From: Persicitalea sp964500445
GTDB lineage: Bacteria; Bacteroidota; Bacteroidia; Cytophagales; Spirosomataceae
DNA: 64,000 nucleotides
Assembly: GCA_964500445.1 (NCBI GenBank)
Contig: CAZCOG010000027.1
Location: 1-64,000, forward strand
Direction of reading: 5' to 3'
Of this stretch, positions 24,855 through 32,837 are shown piece after piece. How positions within the stretch are numbered: the first letter of the stretch is position 1; each line of letters begins with the position of its first letter. The position numbers were made by a program, and so were the translations under genes. The notes beneath the pieces are model-generated. The model worked only from the letters and a program-made list of their open reading frames with translations. It did not search any database and was not told the origin of the DNA.

Positions 24855-25257
24855 GCCGATATATAGTTTATTTTATAAAAATTTTCCACCATAGCCTAGT
24901 TAAAAAATTGTGCCGCTCATGGGTTACGTATCTGTCAAAATCTTTCCGATGGGTATAGGGTACTTTCAGTTTCTGAGTTTTTTTGGAAAGGCTTACCAAC
25001 CGCTGAAAACACTTCTCAAGAATCATAACTGATTTGATTTTTCGCTAAAAATGAAAACAAAACCGATCCCACGGTTCCCCCCCAGATCAGGTACCTGCTG
25101 CCTAGACTCATCGAACGCACGGCAAAACACCCAGTCGGCCAAGGCCACAAGTACATCATCGATATCGCATTTCAGACAGGAAAGCTGGAAAAGGCTCCAT
25201 CTCCCCAAGATTTATTTATTTTTGAAAAAATTCAAGTCTTTTCTGCTCAAAATATTC
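24855..25257. other. intergenic region with a 17-bp repeat
   Basis: The gap holds a second exact copy of TAAAAAATTGTGCCGCT (24901-24917). A C-run and a coding-like stretch near 25070-25200 give no supportable gene. It is the leader of the M20 peptidase gene; no clear -7 box was found. Confidence 0.4.
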
Positions 25258-26544
25258 ATGAAAAAATATTTCCTGGTTTCGCTTTTCCTACTTCCAATCG
25301 CTGCTCTTGCCCAAAACCTCAAAGCCCCCGAGGTGAATATCATCGCAAAAGTGAAGACTGATATGCCGCAAACGATGGACTTGCTGAAGGAAGTGGTCAA
25401 TATCAACAGCGGTACGCTCAATCACGCGGGTGTGAGGGCGGTGGGCGACGTCTTCAAACGCGAGTTTGACGCGATGGGATTCACCACCGAGTGGGTCACG
25501 CTGCCGGATTCGCTCAACCGCGCTGGGCATTTTGTAGCGACTCGCAAGGGGAATCAGGGTAAAAAACTCTTTCTCATCGGTCACCTCGATACGGTTTTTG
25601 AACAGTCTATGCCCTTCACGCCCTTTACCAAACTCAATGACTCCACGGCCACCGGGCAGGGAGCCAACGATATGAAAGGCGGTGACGTAATGATCGTGGC
25701 CGCCCTTAAAGCGCTGCACACTAACGGCTTACTGGACAACACCTCGATCACAGTATATTTTACCGGCGATGAAGAAAGCTCCGGAAAGCCTACTTCGGTA
25801 AGTCGCAAAGACTACATCGAACGTGCCAAAACCTGCGACATCGCTCTGGCCTACGAAACGGCCCAAAGTTTCGGCATTGCGGCCACGGCCCGCCGCGGCG
25901 CAAGCGGTTGGGAGCTAACTACCCACGGCCAAACGGGACATTCGTCGGGCGTTTTTGGAAAAAGCGCGGGTTACGGCTCCATTTACGAAGCTGCCCGTAT
26001 CCTGAATGGATTTCGCGAAACGCTAAGCACAGAGCAGTACCTTACCTTCAACCCCGGTGTGATGGTGGGCGGCACCGAAGTGAGCTACGACCCAAAAACT
26101 GCGGAGGGAACTACGGTAGGAAAAACCAATATCGTGGCCCAAAAAACCATTGTCACGGGTGATTTGCGCTTTCTAACTGAAACTCAGAAAGAAAATGCCC
26201 GCGAAAAAATGCGGGAAATTGTGGCAAAAAATCTGCCCGGAACTACGGCTGAAATCGAGTTTAGCGACGGTATCCCCGGCATGGAGCCTAAGCCGGGCAA
26301 CGCCAAAGTACTCGCCGTTCTGGACCAGGTCAGCCAGGACCTGGGCATGGGTCCCGTCAAGGCAGGCGATCCCGGTTCGCGCGGTGCGGGGGACATTTCC
26401 TATATTGCCGAATACGTGGATTGCCTCGACGGGTTAGGTGCTTCCGGCAGCGGTGCCCACGCGCCGGGCGAGACGATCAATTTAAAGGAGTATCCGGCCC
26501 TGATCCAGCGGTCGGCGTTGCTGATATACCGGCTGACGCGGTAG
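25258..26544 (+). CDS. secreted M20-family metallopeptidase
   Basis: The 428-residue protein begins with a signal peptide (MKKYFLVSLFLLPIAALAQ) and has the M20 (glutamate carboxypeptidase/ArgE/DapE) layout. FLIGHLDTVFE gives His and Asp, GANDMKGGDVMI (about 135-146) gives the bridging Asp, FTGDEESSGK the general-base Glu pair, and GASGSGAHAPGE the last His. A dimerisation domain with RRGASGWELTTHGQTGHS lies in the middle. A reading frame 69 codons longer opens at 25051; it is rejected because the signal peptide starts at 25258. It probably cleaves peptides or acylated amino acids in the periplasm. Confidence 0.93.
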   Translation: MKKYFLVSLFLLPIAALAQNLKAPEVNIIAKVKTDMPQTMDLLKEVVNINSGTLNHAGVRAVGDVFKREFDAMGFTTEWVTLPDSLNRAGHFVATRKGNQGKKLFLIGHLDTVFEQSMPFTPFTKLNDSTATGQGANDMKGGDVMIVAALKALHTNGLLDNTSITVYFTGDEESSGKPTSVSRKDYIERAKTCDIALAYETAQSFGIAATARRGASGWELTTHGQTGHSSGVFGKSAGYGSIYEAARILNGFRETLSTEQYLTFNPGVMVGGTEVSYDPKTAEGTTVGKTNIVAQKTIVTGDLRFLTETQKENAREKMREIVAKNLPGTTAEIEFSDGIPGMEPKPGNAKVLAVLDQVSQDLGMGPVKAGDPGSRGAGDISYIAEYVDCLDGLGASGSGAHAPGETINLKEYPALIQRSALLIYRLTR

Positions 26545-26570
26545 TATATTTTCCGGCCAAAAGCCTGTTG

Positions 26571-27560
26571 CTATTTTTCAGTTTTTCTCGCCTCGACTAT
26601 GGCTTGGAATGGTCCGAATTTGTGCTGCTGCTCCGAAAATCGGTCGGCGTAGGGTCCATAGGGCGCATCGATCGGTTTTTTAGAAACATCTTTCCAATCG
26701 CTGCTCTGGTTTTTGTGCGGATGCGGACGGGAATTGACGAAGGCCGCCAGATCCCAGGCTTCCTCATCGGTGAGCTGGGGGGCGAGGTAAGTGGCACCAA
26801 AAGGCATGTTATTCTTCACGTAACCCGCGAAGGAACCGATCCGGTAAAGACCTGCACCATCGTTGTAGCTATTTTTCCCCCAGAGTGGCGGGTAGGTATA
26901 TAGCCGACCATCGGCGGCGAGTTGTCCCTGACCGTCGGCACCATGACATAGCTGGCATTTGGCCGCATATAGTATCTCTCCTCTATCGGGATCAGCGGCG
27001 CGATCGAGGTAGGGTAGTTTTTGCAGGCCCGTGCCCTTGGGCGTTTCTCCCTTAGCTACGTTCTTCCCCAGCCATTTCATGTAGGCCACCATCGCCCGCA
27101 TTTCGCGACTGTTGCTGTCAGGTGGAGTCCCGTTCAGGCTGCGCTCGAAGCAATCCGAAATGCGCTTGATCACGGATTCCACGGTGCCTGAGCGCGATCG
27201 GTACTTTGGATAAGTGGAAAACACCGCCGCGTAGTTATTACCCATAATTTTGGTGCCGGCTTCCAGGTGGCAATTCTGGCAATTCATGCCGTTCGTATTT
27301 TGCTTTATGCTGCCCTTCGGGCCAAGGTACTTTGCGGTGTGAGCTACTAAGTCGCGGCCGTAAAGAATCAACTCGCTTTCTTTATTTTTGGGTAAGTCTG
27401 CTATACTGGGCGATTGCCAGAGCGTGTCCGGTTCGGCAAAATAGCCATCCAGGTAAGTATCGGGAGTAGAAGTTGCCCGAAAATAAAACGCTGCCAGAAA
27501 TCCGGCCGTGATAATCAGCGTGAGGGTAGCGCTTTTAATTGGTTCTGGCAAGCTGTTCAT
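26571..27560 (-). CDS. dihaem c-type cytochrome, TsdA-like
   Basis: The 329-residue exported protein has an N-terminal membrane helix or signal (TLTLIITAGFLAAFYF) and two CxxCH haem sites: NCQNCHLEAGTK near residue 98 and CQLCHGADGQG near 204. The stretch RISDCFERSLNG after the first haem resembles the part of thiosulfate dehydrogenase (TsdA) that supplies a Cys axial ligand. The second cytochrome domain ends with NMPFGATYLAPQLTDEEAWDLAAFVNS, with a Met ligand. It likely oxidises thiosulfate or couples to another periplasmic electron carrier. Thiosulfate as substrate is inferred from family resemblance. Confidence 0.85.
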   Translation of the reverse strand: MNSLPEPIKSATLTLIITAGFLAAFYFRATSTPDTYLDGYFAEPDTLWQSPSIADLPKNKESELILYGRDLVAHTAKYLGPKGSIKQNTNGMNCQNCHLEAGTKIMGNNYAAVFSTYPKYRSRSGTVESVIKRISDCFERSLNGTPPDSNSREMRAMVAYMKWLGKNVAKGETPKGTGLQKLPYLDRAADPDRGEILYAAKCQLCHGADGQGQLAADGRLYTYPPLWGKNSYNDGAGLYRIGSFAGYVKNNMPFGATYLAPQLTDEEAWDLAAFVNSRPHPHKNQSSDWKDVSKKPIDAPYGPYADRFSEQQHKFGPFQAIVEARKTEK

Positions 27561-27627
27561 TCTGTCTGACTTTTAGAAAAAAGTAAAGATAAAAAAGCAT
27601 CTTACTAACCAAAATCCAGGTACTTTG

Positions 27628-28260
27628 CTATTTGCCAATTAGAAAAATAACGCCCAGCCGCAGACCATTGAAATTTCCGAGATGTGGCTTTTCAAAGATA
27701 TTCCGGTTGTACATTAGATCAATATTGAGGCGCCTGTTCACTCGGAAACTCAGCCCCAGTGCAGCTCCGGCGGTGAATCCATTTCCGGTGATTCTGGCTT
27801 CTTCGCCCGCAAAATAAGTTGCGTTTCCCGACTGAAAATTCCAGCCCGCCGATAGCTGCACGAATGGCTTTACGCGTCCGCTGGTGAAATAATAACGAGA
27901 AAACAGTTCTGGCGTAAAATACATGTTTCTCCGTTTCCAGGCCGGACCAGGGTACATACTGCTTGTGCCTGCCAGATTATTAGTGAAGCTGTGCTCCCCG
28001 TAAGAAAGCTGCAAACCAGCTAAAAGTCGTTTGGCCACAAAGTACCCTCCCTGTCCGGTAACCGACCATGTATGGCCGGTACTGACGGCGCCTCCAGACC
28101 AGCCCCCGGTACCGTTTATTCCCAAGTAGTAGCTGCCTGCCCCCATAGGAATAGAAGCATTGCTATTTTTTACGATTTCAGGAATTCCATTCGGCGTTTG
28201 TGCCAATAGCGGCCAGGTTGTCGAAGCGATTAGTACTATAAAGATCCGCAGACTTTTCAT
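27628..28260 (-). CDS. outer-membrane beta-barrel protein
   Basis: The 210-residue protein has a signal peptide (MKSLRIFIVLIASTTWPLLAQ) and alternating strands such as GTGGWSGGAVSTGHTWSVTGQGGYFVAKRLLAGLQLSYGEHSF and FSRYYFTSGRVKPFVQLSAGWNF, as in eight-stranded OmpA/porin-family barrels of Bacteroidota. The end is GLRLGVIFLIGK. It is probably a small structural or adhesion barrel; no transport role can be shown. It is on the minus strand, 67 bp upstream of the cytochrome gene. Confidence 0.8.
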   Translation of the reverse strand: MKSLRIFIVLIASTTWPLLAQTPNGIPEIVKNSNASIPMGAGSYYLGINGTGGWSGGAVSTGHTWSVTGQGGYFVAKRLLAGLQLSYGEHSFTNNLAGTSSMYPGPAWKRRNMYFTPELFSRYYFTSGRVKPFVQLSAGWNFQSGNATYFAGEEARITGNGFTAGAALGLSFRVNRRLNIDLMYNRNIFEKPHLGNFNGLRLGVIFLIGK

Positions 28261-28416
28261 GAGCTAATGTTTTATCTATTAAACTATTGGACGATTATTA
28301 TCTAAAAAACTACACAATTTCGCTTGCATCGGGTTTAAGGTAGAGAGCCTCGCCATCTGATTGGTTGGAAAGGAGAATGAAAAATCTACATCTTACGAAA
28401 AAAATAGTTGAAAGTC

Positions 28417-29157
28417 ATGAAGCTATATCCCCTATTTCTGACGGTTGCATTTCCGTTGTTTTTGAGCTGTACCACTTCCTCCTCCCAACAAAAAAACACC
28501 GCTGAAACTACCGCCGACACCAGCGTGTATGGTCGGATAGATGCCTCTTACGATGGTATTGGCAAGACCTACTTCGGTCGCGAAATCGCGCACGTCATGG
28601 GTTTCGGCGGGGCGAGTTGGCTAGAGCGCGACGAACGGCAGGAAGAAGAGAACACCGCGCTGGCTATCAGCAAACTACCTATCACTGAGAGCAGCGTAGT
28701 GGCCGATATAGGGGCCGGGACGGGCTACTACACGTTCAGGATTGCGCCCAAAGTACCTCAGGGTAAAGTATATGCTGTGGATGTGCAGGATGAATCAGTC
28801 CAGTTTTTGAAGAAAAGAGCCAGGGAACTGGGCGTGGAGAATGTAGAGGTAGTTAAAGGCGACGCCCAATCACCCAACCTGACCGAAAATTCGGTGGATC
28901 TGGCAATTATGGTCGATGTGTATCACGAGCTGGAATTCCCGCACGAGATGTTACAGGCCTTGCGCCGGTCGCTGAAACCCGACGGCAAGATTCTGCTGCT
29001 GGAATACCGGGCCGAAGATCCCTCCATTCCCATCAAAAAACTACACAAGCTTAGCGTAGGTCAGGCCAACAAAGAAATGGCCGCCAATGGCTTCAAGCTC
29101 GTTCAACGGGGCGATTTTCTGCCGATACAGCATTTTCTGGTGTACCAGAAAGAGTGA
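28417..29157 (+). CDS. lipoprotein with a SAM methyltransferase domain
   Basis: The 246-residue protein begins MKLYPLFLTVAFPLFLSCTT, a lipoprotein signal with Cys18 in an LSC lipobox, followed by a Ser/Thr/Gln linker. The rest is a class I SAM-dependent methyltransferase: motif I ADIGAGTGYYTFRIAP, then VYAVDVQDESV with the acidic SAM ligand, VVKGDAQSPNL, and VDLAIMVDVYHELEFPHEML. SAM is not expected in the periplasm, so either the domain is inactive or repurposed, or the signal is not used. The ATG at 28417 is chosen over a TTG 9 bases upstream. Confidence 0.85.
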   Translation: MKLYPLFLTVAFPLFLSCTTSSSQQKNTAETTADTSVYGRIDASYDGIGKTYFGREIAHVMGFGGASWLERDERQEEENTALAISKLPITESSVVADIGAGTGYYTFRIAPKVPQGKVYAVDVQDESVQFLKKRARELGVENVEVVKGDAQSPNLTENSVDLAIMVDVYHELEFPHEMLQALRRSLKPDGKILLLEYRAEDPSIPIKKLHKLSVGQANKEMAANGFKLVQRGDFLPIQHFLVYQKE

Positions 29158-29448
29158 GTTTATAGCCCGTAACTACGCCTGATTGTCAACGATCGACCAA
29201 GCACCGCAATCAACAGAACTACCTACATATCCAGGGCTGATTCATTCCCAAAATATGGCTTGATTATTGCTATATGCATAGCTTTTCTTCTTAAAATGGC
29301 CACGCACTTTTTTTAGGATCATAACCGACTGAAAGACAGATCCTAACATAATCCTATTTATTTTCTTTTAGAACTACCCTCTGGTTGCATTTTGGATTGA
29401 TTTTTGCTGGAAATAGCTGGCAATATCTACCACCATTACCCTTCACGA
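29158..29448. other. intergenic region before the adhesin gene
   Basis: About 290 bp without a supportable gene. It is AT-rich in its second half and presumably carries the promoter of the Ig-like protein gene; no clear -33/-7 pair or hairpin was found. Confidence 0.4.
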
Positions 29449-31917
29449 ATGCAGCCTTTTTACCAGAAGCGTTTCTTCCACTTTTGCTCGTGGAATGCAG
29501 GTCTCCTGTTTTACTTCATCATTGCGTTACTCATTACTGATCTGGCTCATGCCAATACTTCAAAAGATGATATTCCCACGCCGTCAGTAAGTGATGTTGC
29601 ACGTTGCGGCCCCGGAAATGTAACATTCGTAGCCACCGGCTGCACGGCGGGTTATACCCCAAAATGGTACGACAGCAGCAGCTTGAACAATGAAATGAGT
29701 TCAGGTATCACTTTCACTACGCCTGTATTAAATAGTACTACCAATTATTTCCTCCTCTGCGTCGACGACGCCGATACCAGCCTTAAGAGTCCGGCGGTAA
29801 AGGCGACTGCTGTTGTAAATCCGGAATTGATCGTCACGCTCTCAGGCCGGGATTCCCTGTGCGACAATTCGTCCCTTGGATTTCTAGGTTCTCCTGCTGG
29901 GGGCAGCTTCTCACTTCCCGACGGGCCGACCAGTGATTTCTTTTCTATATCACGATTTAGTAGCGGAGATTATTTGGTGTTAATCGCTGGCTCAGGCGTA
30001 CCAAACATCACCGTCAACTACACTTATACTGACCCGACTACTGGCTGTTCGGCCATGGCGACAAAAACCGTAACAACCTACCCGGCACCGAAGCCAAGCG
30101 TGAACAGCCCCACGATCTGTGAAGGAGAGACGGCTACCTTGACCGTCGAGAACTGCACGGGATCGCTTCAATGGTATGATGGAGTTATCAATAATACTTC
30201 CAAGAGTATTCAGGTCAGCCCTACGGTTACCACTGAATACCGGGCAAGTTGCAGCATGGGTGGTTGTGATAGTCTGACAATTGCCAAAGTAACGGTTATT
30301 CAAAAGCCTGATGCATTCATTAGCGGTCCCGATACGCTCTGCGCGAGTCGCCTGCCTTTCACCTACACAGGTACACCATCAGGAGGTAGTTTCGTTTTGC
30401 CAAAAGGATTGCCTGCTGGTGCTGCGACGGTAAGCGGAAACCTGCTTACAATCAATCCGGGTTATGATATTGTCAATACATCATTCAGCTACCAAAATAC
30501 CGAATCTACTTATGGGTGTACAGCCACTGCGATGAAGTATATAACCATCACGCCTCCATTGGAACCAACTATTACCGAGTCTCTAACGCTTTGTGCCGGG
30601 GCAGTCACCAACCTACAAATCGAAAATTGTCCGGGAAAAATTCGGTGGAGCAGTAATGATTTTCAGCCGATTGACAACAAAACTCTTCCAATTATAACGG
30701 TGTCCCCAACCGTAACTACCGATTACTCCGTTCGATGTACTGTCGGCGGATGCGATACTACACTTACGACGAGGGTGATTGTGGATAAAGTGCAACCCAC
30801 CCTAAGTTATTTTGATTCGTACTGTAGCGAGGACAAAAAAACTACGGGTCTGACGATCGTAACTTCTGATGACGCTACACTGACCACGAACATAGGTACT
30901 TTGGACGGCAGCAAGTTATATAACATACCTGACTACGAAACGCTAATCATTTCGTCTTCGCTGAATGGATGTACGGCTAAAATCTCTTTAACTTTTCATT
31001 GTGACTCTTCCTCAATTCCTAAATGCCTCAATAACCGCATTGATACAATCTCTGCCGTTGCGGCCACCTGTTCAGGCAACGTAATAAGTAATAATGCCCT
31101 TATTTTGATAGATGGAGTTTATGCCGATCGGTATACCTATGGCAGTACATTCGATGGCTTGCTTCCATACAGCCAGGCATCCGAGGTACTTGATTATCGA
31201 ATTGAGATTACTGATTTGCCAAACCCTGCCAGCCCAGTGGGGCAAATTTACTTTGTACGTGCTTATTATGGTGGTGACTCATGTAGCTTTGACACCACCG
31301 TTGTGGTGCCCTATCGCGATTGTAGTATTCCATGCGTAAAACCGTATGCCGGCGAAGATATGTTTGCAAGAAGCTACACCGATACTTATGAGTCCGATTT
31401 CAGATTACCGCAAGCTGGTCCTCTTCAGAAATGGATAGCTGCGGCAACCAACCCTTCAGGGACGATAAATGCTGCGACCGGCCACGTGCAGGGTGTTTTG
31501 AAAAATGGGAAGTATACTTTTATTCTAACGGATGGAGGACCAGGGGAGTGCACTGATACCATGGTAGTTTACAGAGGATCTCAGGAGTTGGCTACGATTG
31601 TAACCTATTCCGACACTATTACGCTACCACGCTACCTCATCAATCAATACGATGATGGAAGCTACATTAATAACTACGGTGTCTGGTCAACACTACCGGG
31701 CAACTCAGCGACCCTGACCAATTACGGTTTAGCAAGTGGTTTGACTACTCCCGGAATGTATAAATTTGTCCTGAAAGCTCCTTACAATGTAAATTACCAG
31801 AATTGGCAGGATCAAACTTTGACCCTTACCTTCATCAAACTCGCCAAGCCCGACAACTGCCTCCCACAATTATGTGTTCCATTCTCATTAAAAAGGATGA
31901 AGATAGCTGCAAGGTAA
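29449..31917 (+). CDS. secreted Ig-like repeat surface protein
   Basis: The 822-residue protein has a long signal peptide (hydrophobic GLLFYFIIALLITDLAHA) and repeated Bacteroidota Ig-like modules. Two alternating unit types recur. One has DSLCDNSSLGFLGSPAGGSFSLP-type sequence, again as DTLCASRLPFTYTGTPSGGSFVLP. The other has TICEGETATLTVENCTGSLQWYDG and later LTLCAGAVTNLQIENCPGKIRW, each ending VSPTVTTxYxxxC. Paired Cys suggest disulfide-stabilised folds outside the cell. It ends CLPQLCVPFSLKRMKIAAR, a short Cys-containing basic tail seen at the end of related proteins. Probable role: adhesion or cell-surface structure. The ATG at 29449 is chosen over an upstream TTG. Confidence 0.8.
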   Translation: MQPFYQKRFFHFCSWNAGLLFYFIIALLITDLAHANTSKDDIPTPSVSDVARCGPGNVTFVATGCTAGYTPKWYDSSSLNNEMSSGITFTTPVLNSTTNYFLLCVDDADTSLKSPAVKATAVVNPELIVTLSGRDSLCDNSSLGFLGSPAGGSFSLPDGPTSDFFSISRFSSGDYLVLIAGSGVPNITVNYTYTDPTTGCSAMATKTVTTYPAPKPSVNSPTICEGETATLTVENCTGSLQWYDGVINNTSKSIQVSPTVTTEYRASCSMGGCDSLTIAKVTVIQKPDAFISGPDTLCASRLPFTYTGTPSGGSFVLPKGLPAGAATVSGNLLTINPGYDIVNTSFSYQNTESTYGCTATAMKYITITPPLEPTITESLTLCAGAVTNLQIENCPGKIRWSSNDFQPIDNKTLPIITVSPTVTTDYSVRCTVGGCDTTLTTRVIVDKVQPTLSYFDSYCSEDKKTTGLTIVTSDDATLTTNIGTLDGSKLYNIPDYETLIISSSLNGCTAKISLTFHCDSSSIPKCLNNRIDTISAVAATCSGNVISNNALILIDGVYADRYTYGSTFDGLLPYSQASEVLDYRIEITDLPNPASPVGQIYFVRAYYGGDSCSFDTTVVVPYRDCSIPCVKPYAGEDMFARSYTDTYESDFRLPQAGPLQKWIAAATNPSGTINAATGHVQGVLKNGKYTFILTDGGPGECTDTMVVYRGSQELATIVTYSDTITLPRYLINQYDDGSYINNYGVWSTLPGNSATLTNYGLASGLTTPGMYKFVLKAPYNVNYQNWQDQTLTLTFIKLAKPDNCLPQLCVPFSLKRMKIAAR

Positions 31918-31946
31918 AGTTCATAATTTTCCCCAAGTAACCAAGG

Positions 31947-32555
31947 ATGCCAATGTCTCCCCCGAAAAGGCCTTTCTGGTCCCAAGAACGACGTAACTAC
32001 TTCTTGATTTTTTGTCTGATCGCCCTGACGTTGTTCATTTTGGCTTACTTCCATGAAGTCGAGGTAGAACACGATGGATATAAGTTTTCTTTTCCATTAA
32101 CCGTACAAAGCGCCAAAAGCTTATTTCACTTGAATAGAAAAGTTTCGAATGGAAGGATTGCGAGGCTGAATAGCGGAGGCTGTAAGGAAATTCAGGTTAC
32201 TGTGGATGTGATTATCAAAGATTCCAGCCGAGCCAATAGGGTAGAAGCAGTGAGTTTCTACCACAGCGAGGATATGAAAACTTTAAAGGAAACTTTGGAA
32301 GGTCAATACGGGAAAAGTTTTGAGCCTGTGTATTATTATCGGAGCAACGAGGTGCACTACTATTTCATGCAACTGAGCGGGTTCGTGATCCTACTTTACC
32401 CTGCTAACCATAGTACCTGTCTCAACCAAGAGGCAACCCCTTATGAGCAGATGAAACGTTCCAATAAACTATCAGTAGTTGCTTTCACTCCACTTTTGAC
32501 CGAAGAATATGAATTCAATGCTTTTGTTACACTGGATGGGTTTTGGAGAGAATAA
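31947..32555 (+). CDS. membrane-anchored hypothetical protein, 202 aa
   Basis: The protein has one N-terminal membrane helix (YFLIFCLIALTLFILAYF) and a 165-residue extracytoplasmic domain that I do not recognise. It contains GGCKEIQVTVDVIIKDSSR, KTLKETLEGQYGKSFEPVYYYR and a Cys in STCLNQEATPY. It starts 29 bp after the Ig-like protein gene and is probably cotranscribed with it. An alternative ATG six bases downstream is equally possible. A terminator-like hairpin lies at 32622. Confidence 0.65.
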   Translation: MPMSPPKRPFWSQERRNYFLIFCLIALTLFILAYFHEVEVEHDGYKFSFPLTVQSAKSLFHLNRKVSNGRIARLNSGGCKEIQVTVDVIIKDSSRANRVEAVSFYHSEDMKTLKETLEGQYGKSFEPVYYYRSNEVHYYFMQLSGFVILLYPANHSTCLNQEATPYEQMKRSNKLSVVAFTPLLTEEYEFNAFVTLDGFWRE

Positions 32556-32621
32556 AAGTAAGCAGGCATAGATAAGATCCCAAGACAGCTAGTCAAAATT
32601 GTAAAGCAATATAATCGAACG

Positions 32622-32653
32622 GCTTCCCAAACAAAAGGGAAGTCGCTTTTTTT
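32622..32653 (+). terminator. rho-independent terminator candidate
   Basis: GGCTTCCC and GGGAAGTC pair as an 8-bp stem (one G-T pair) with an 8-base loop and are followed by CGCTTTTTTT. It ends the transcript of the Ig-like protein and its neighbour. Confidence 0.65.
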
Positions 32654-32733
32654 GATAAAAGCCAGAATTGTCCCTAAAACACTTCTTTCTCCAAAAAACC
32701 ATAAGATTTCCCCGAAGACTGACGTTTCCTTGT

Positions 32734-32741
32734 TACCTTTG
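32734..32741 (+). promoter_or_regulatory. -7-like element for the ThuA fusion gene
   Basis: TACCTTTG matches TAnnTTTG about 97 bp upstream of the start at 32838. No good -33 TTG is seen at the usual spacing. Confidence 0.3.
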
Positions 32742-32837
32742 AGGTTCGATGGGCGATCAAGCCGTTGTCAGTTTGCTTAAACCATTCGATCGGCCCGCTG
32801 TTTCTCTTATGTATCAATTCCTAATCTAATTTAACCC

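Noticed and set aside
25051..25257. N-terminal extension of the M20 peptidase by 69 codons
   Set aside because: A perfect signal peptide begins at 25258 and the extension is low-complexity and unlike the family.
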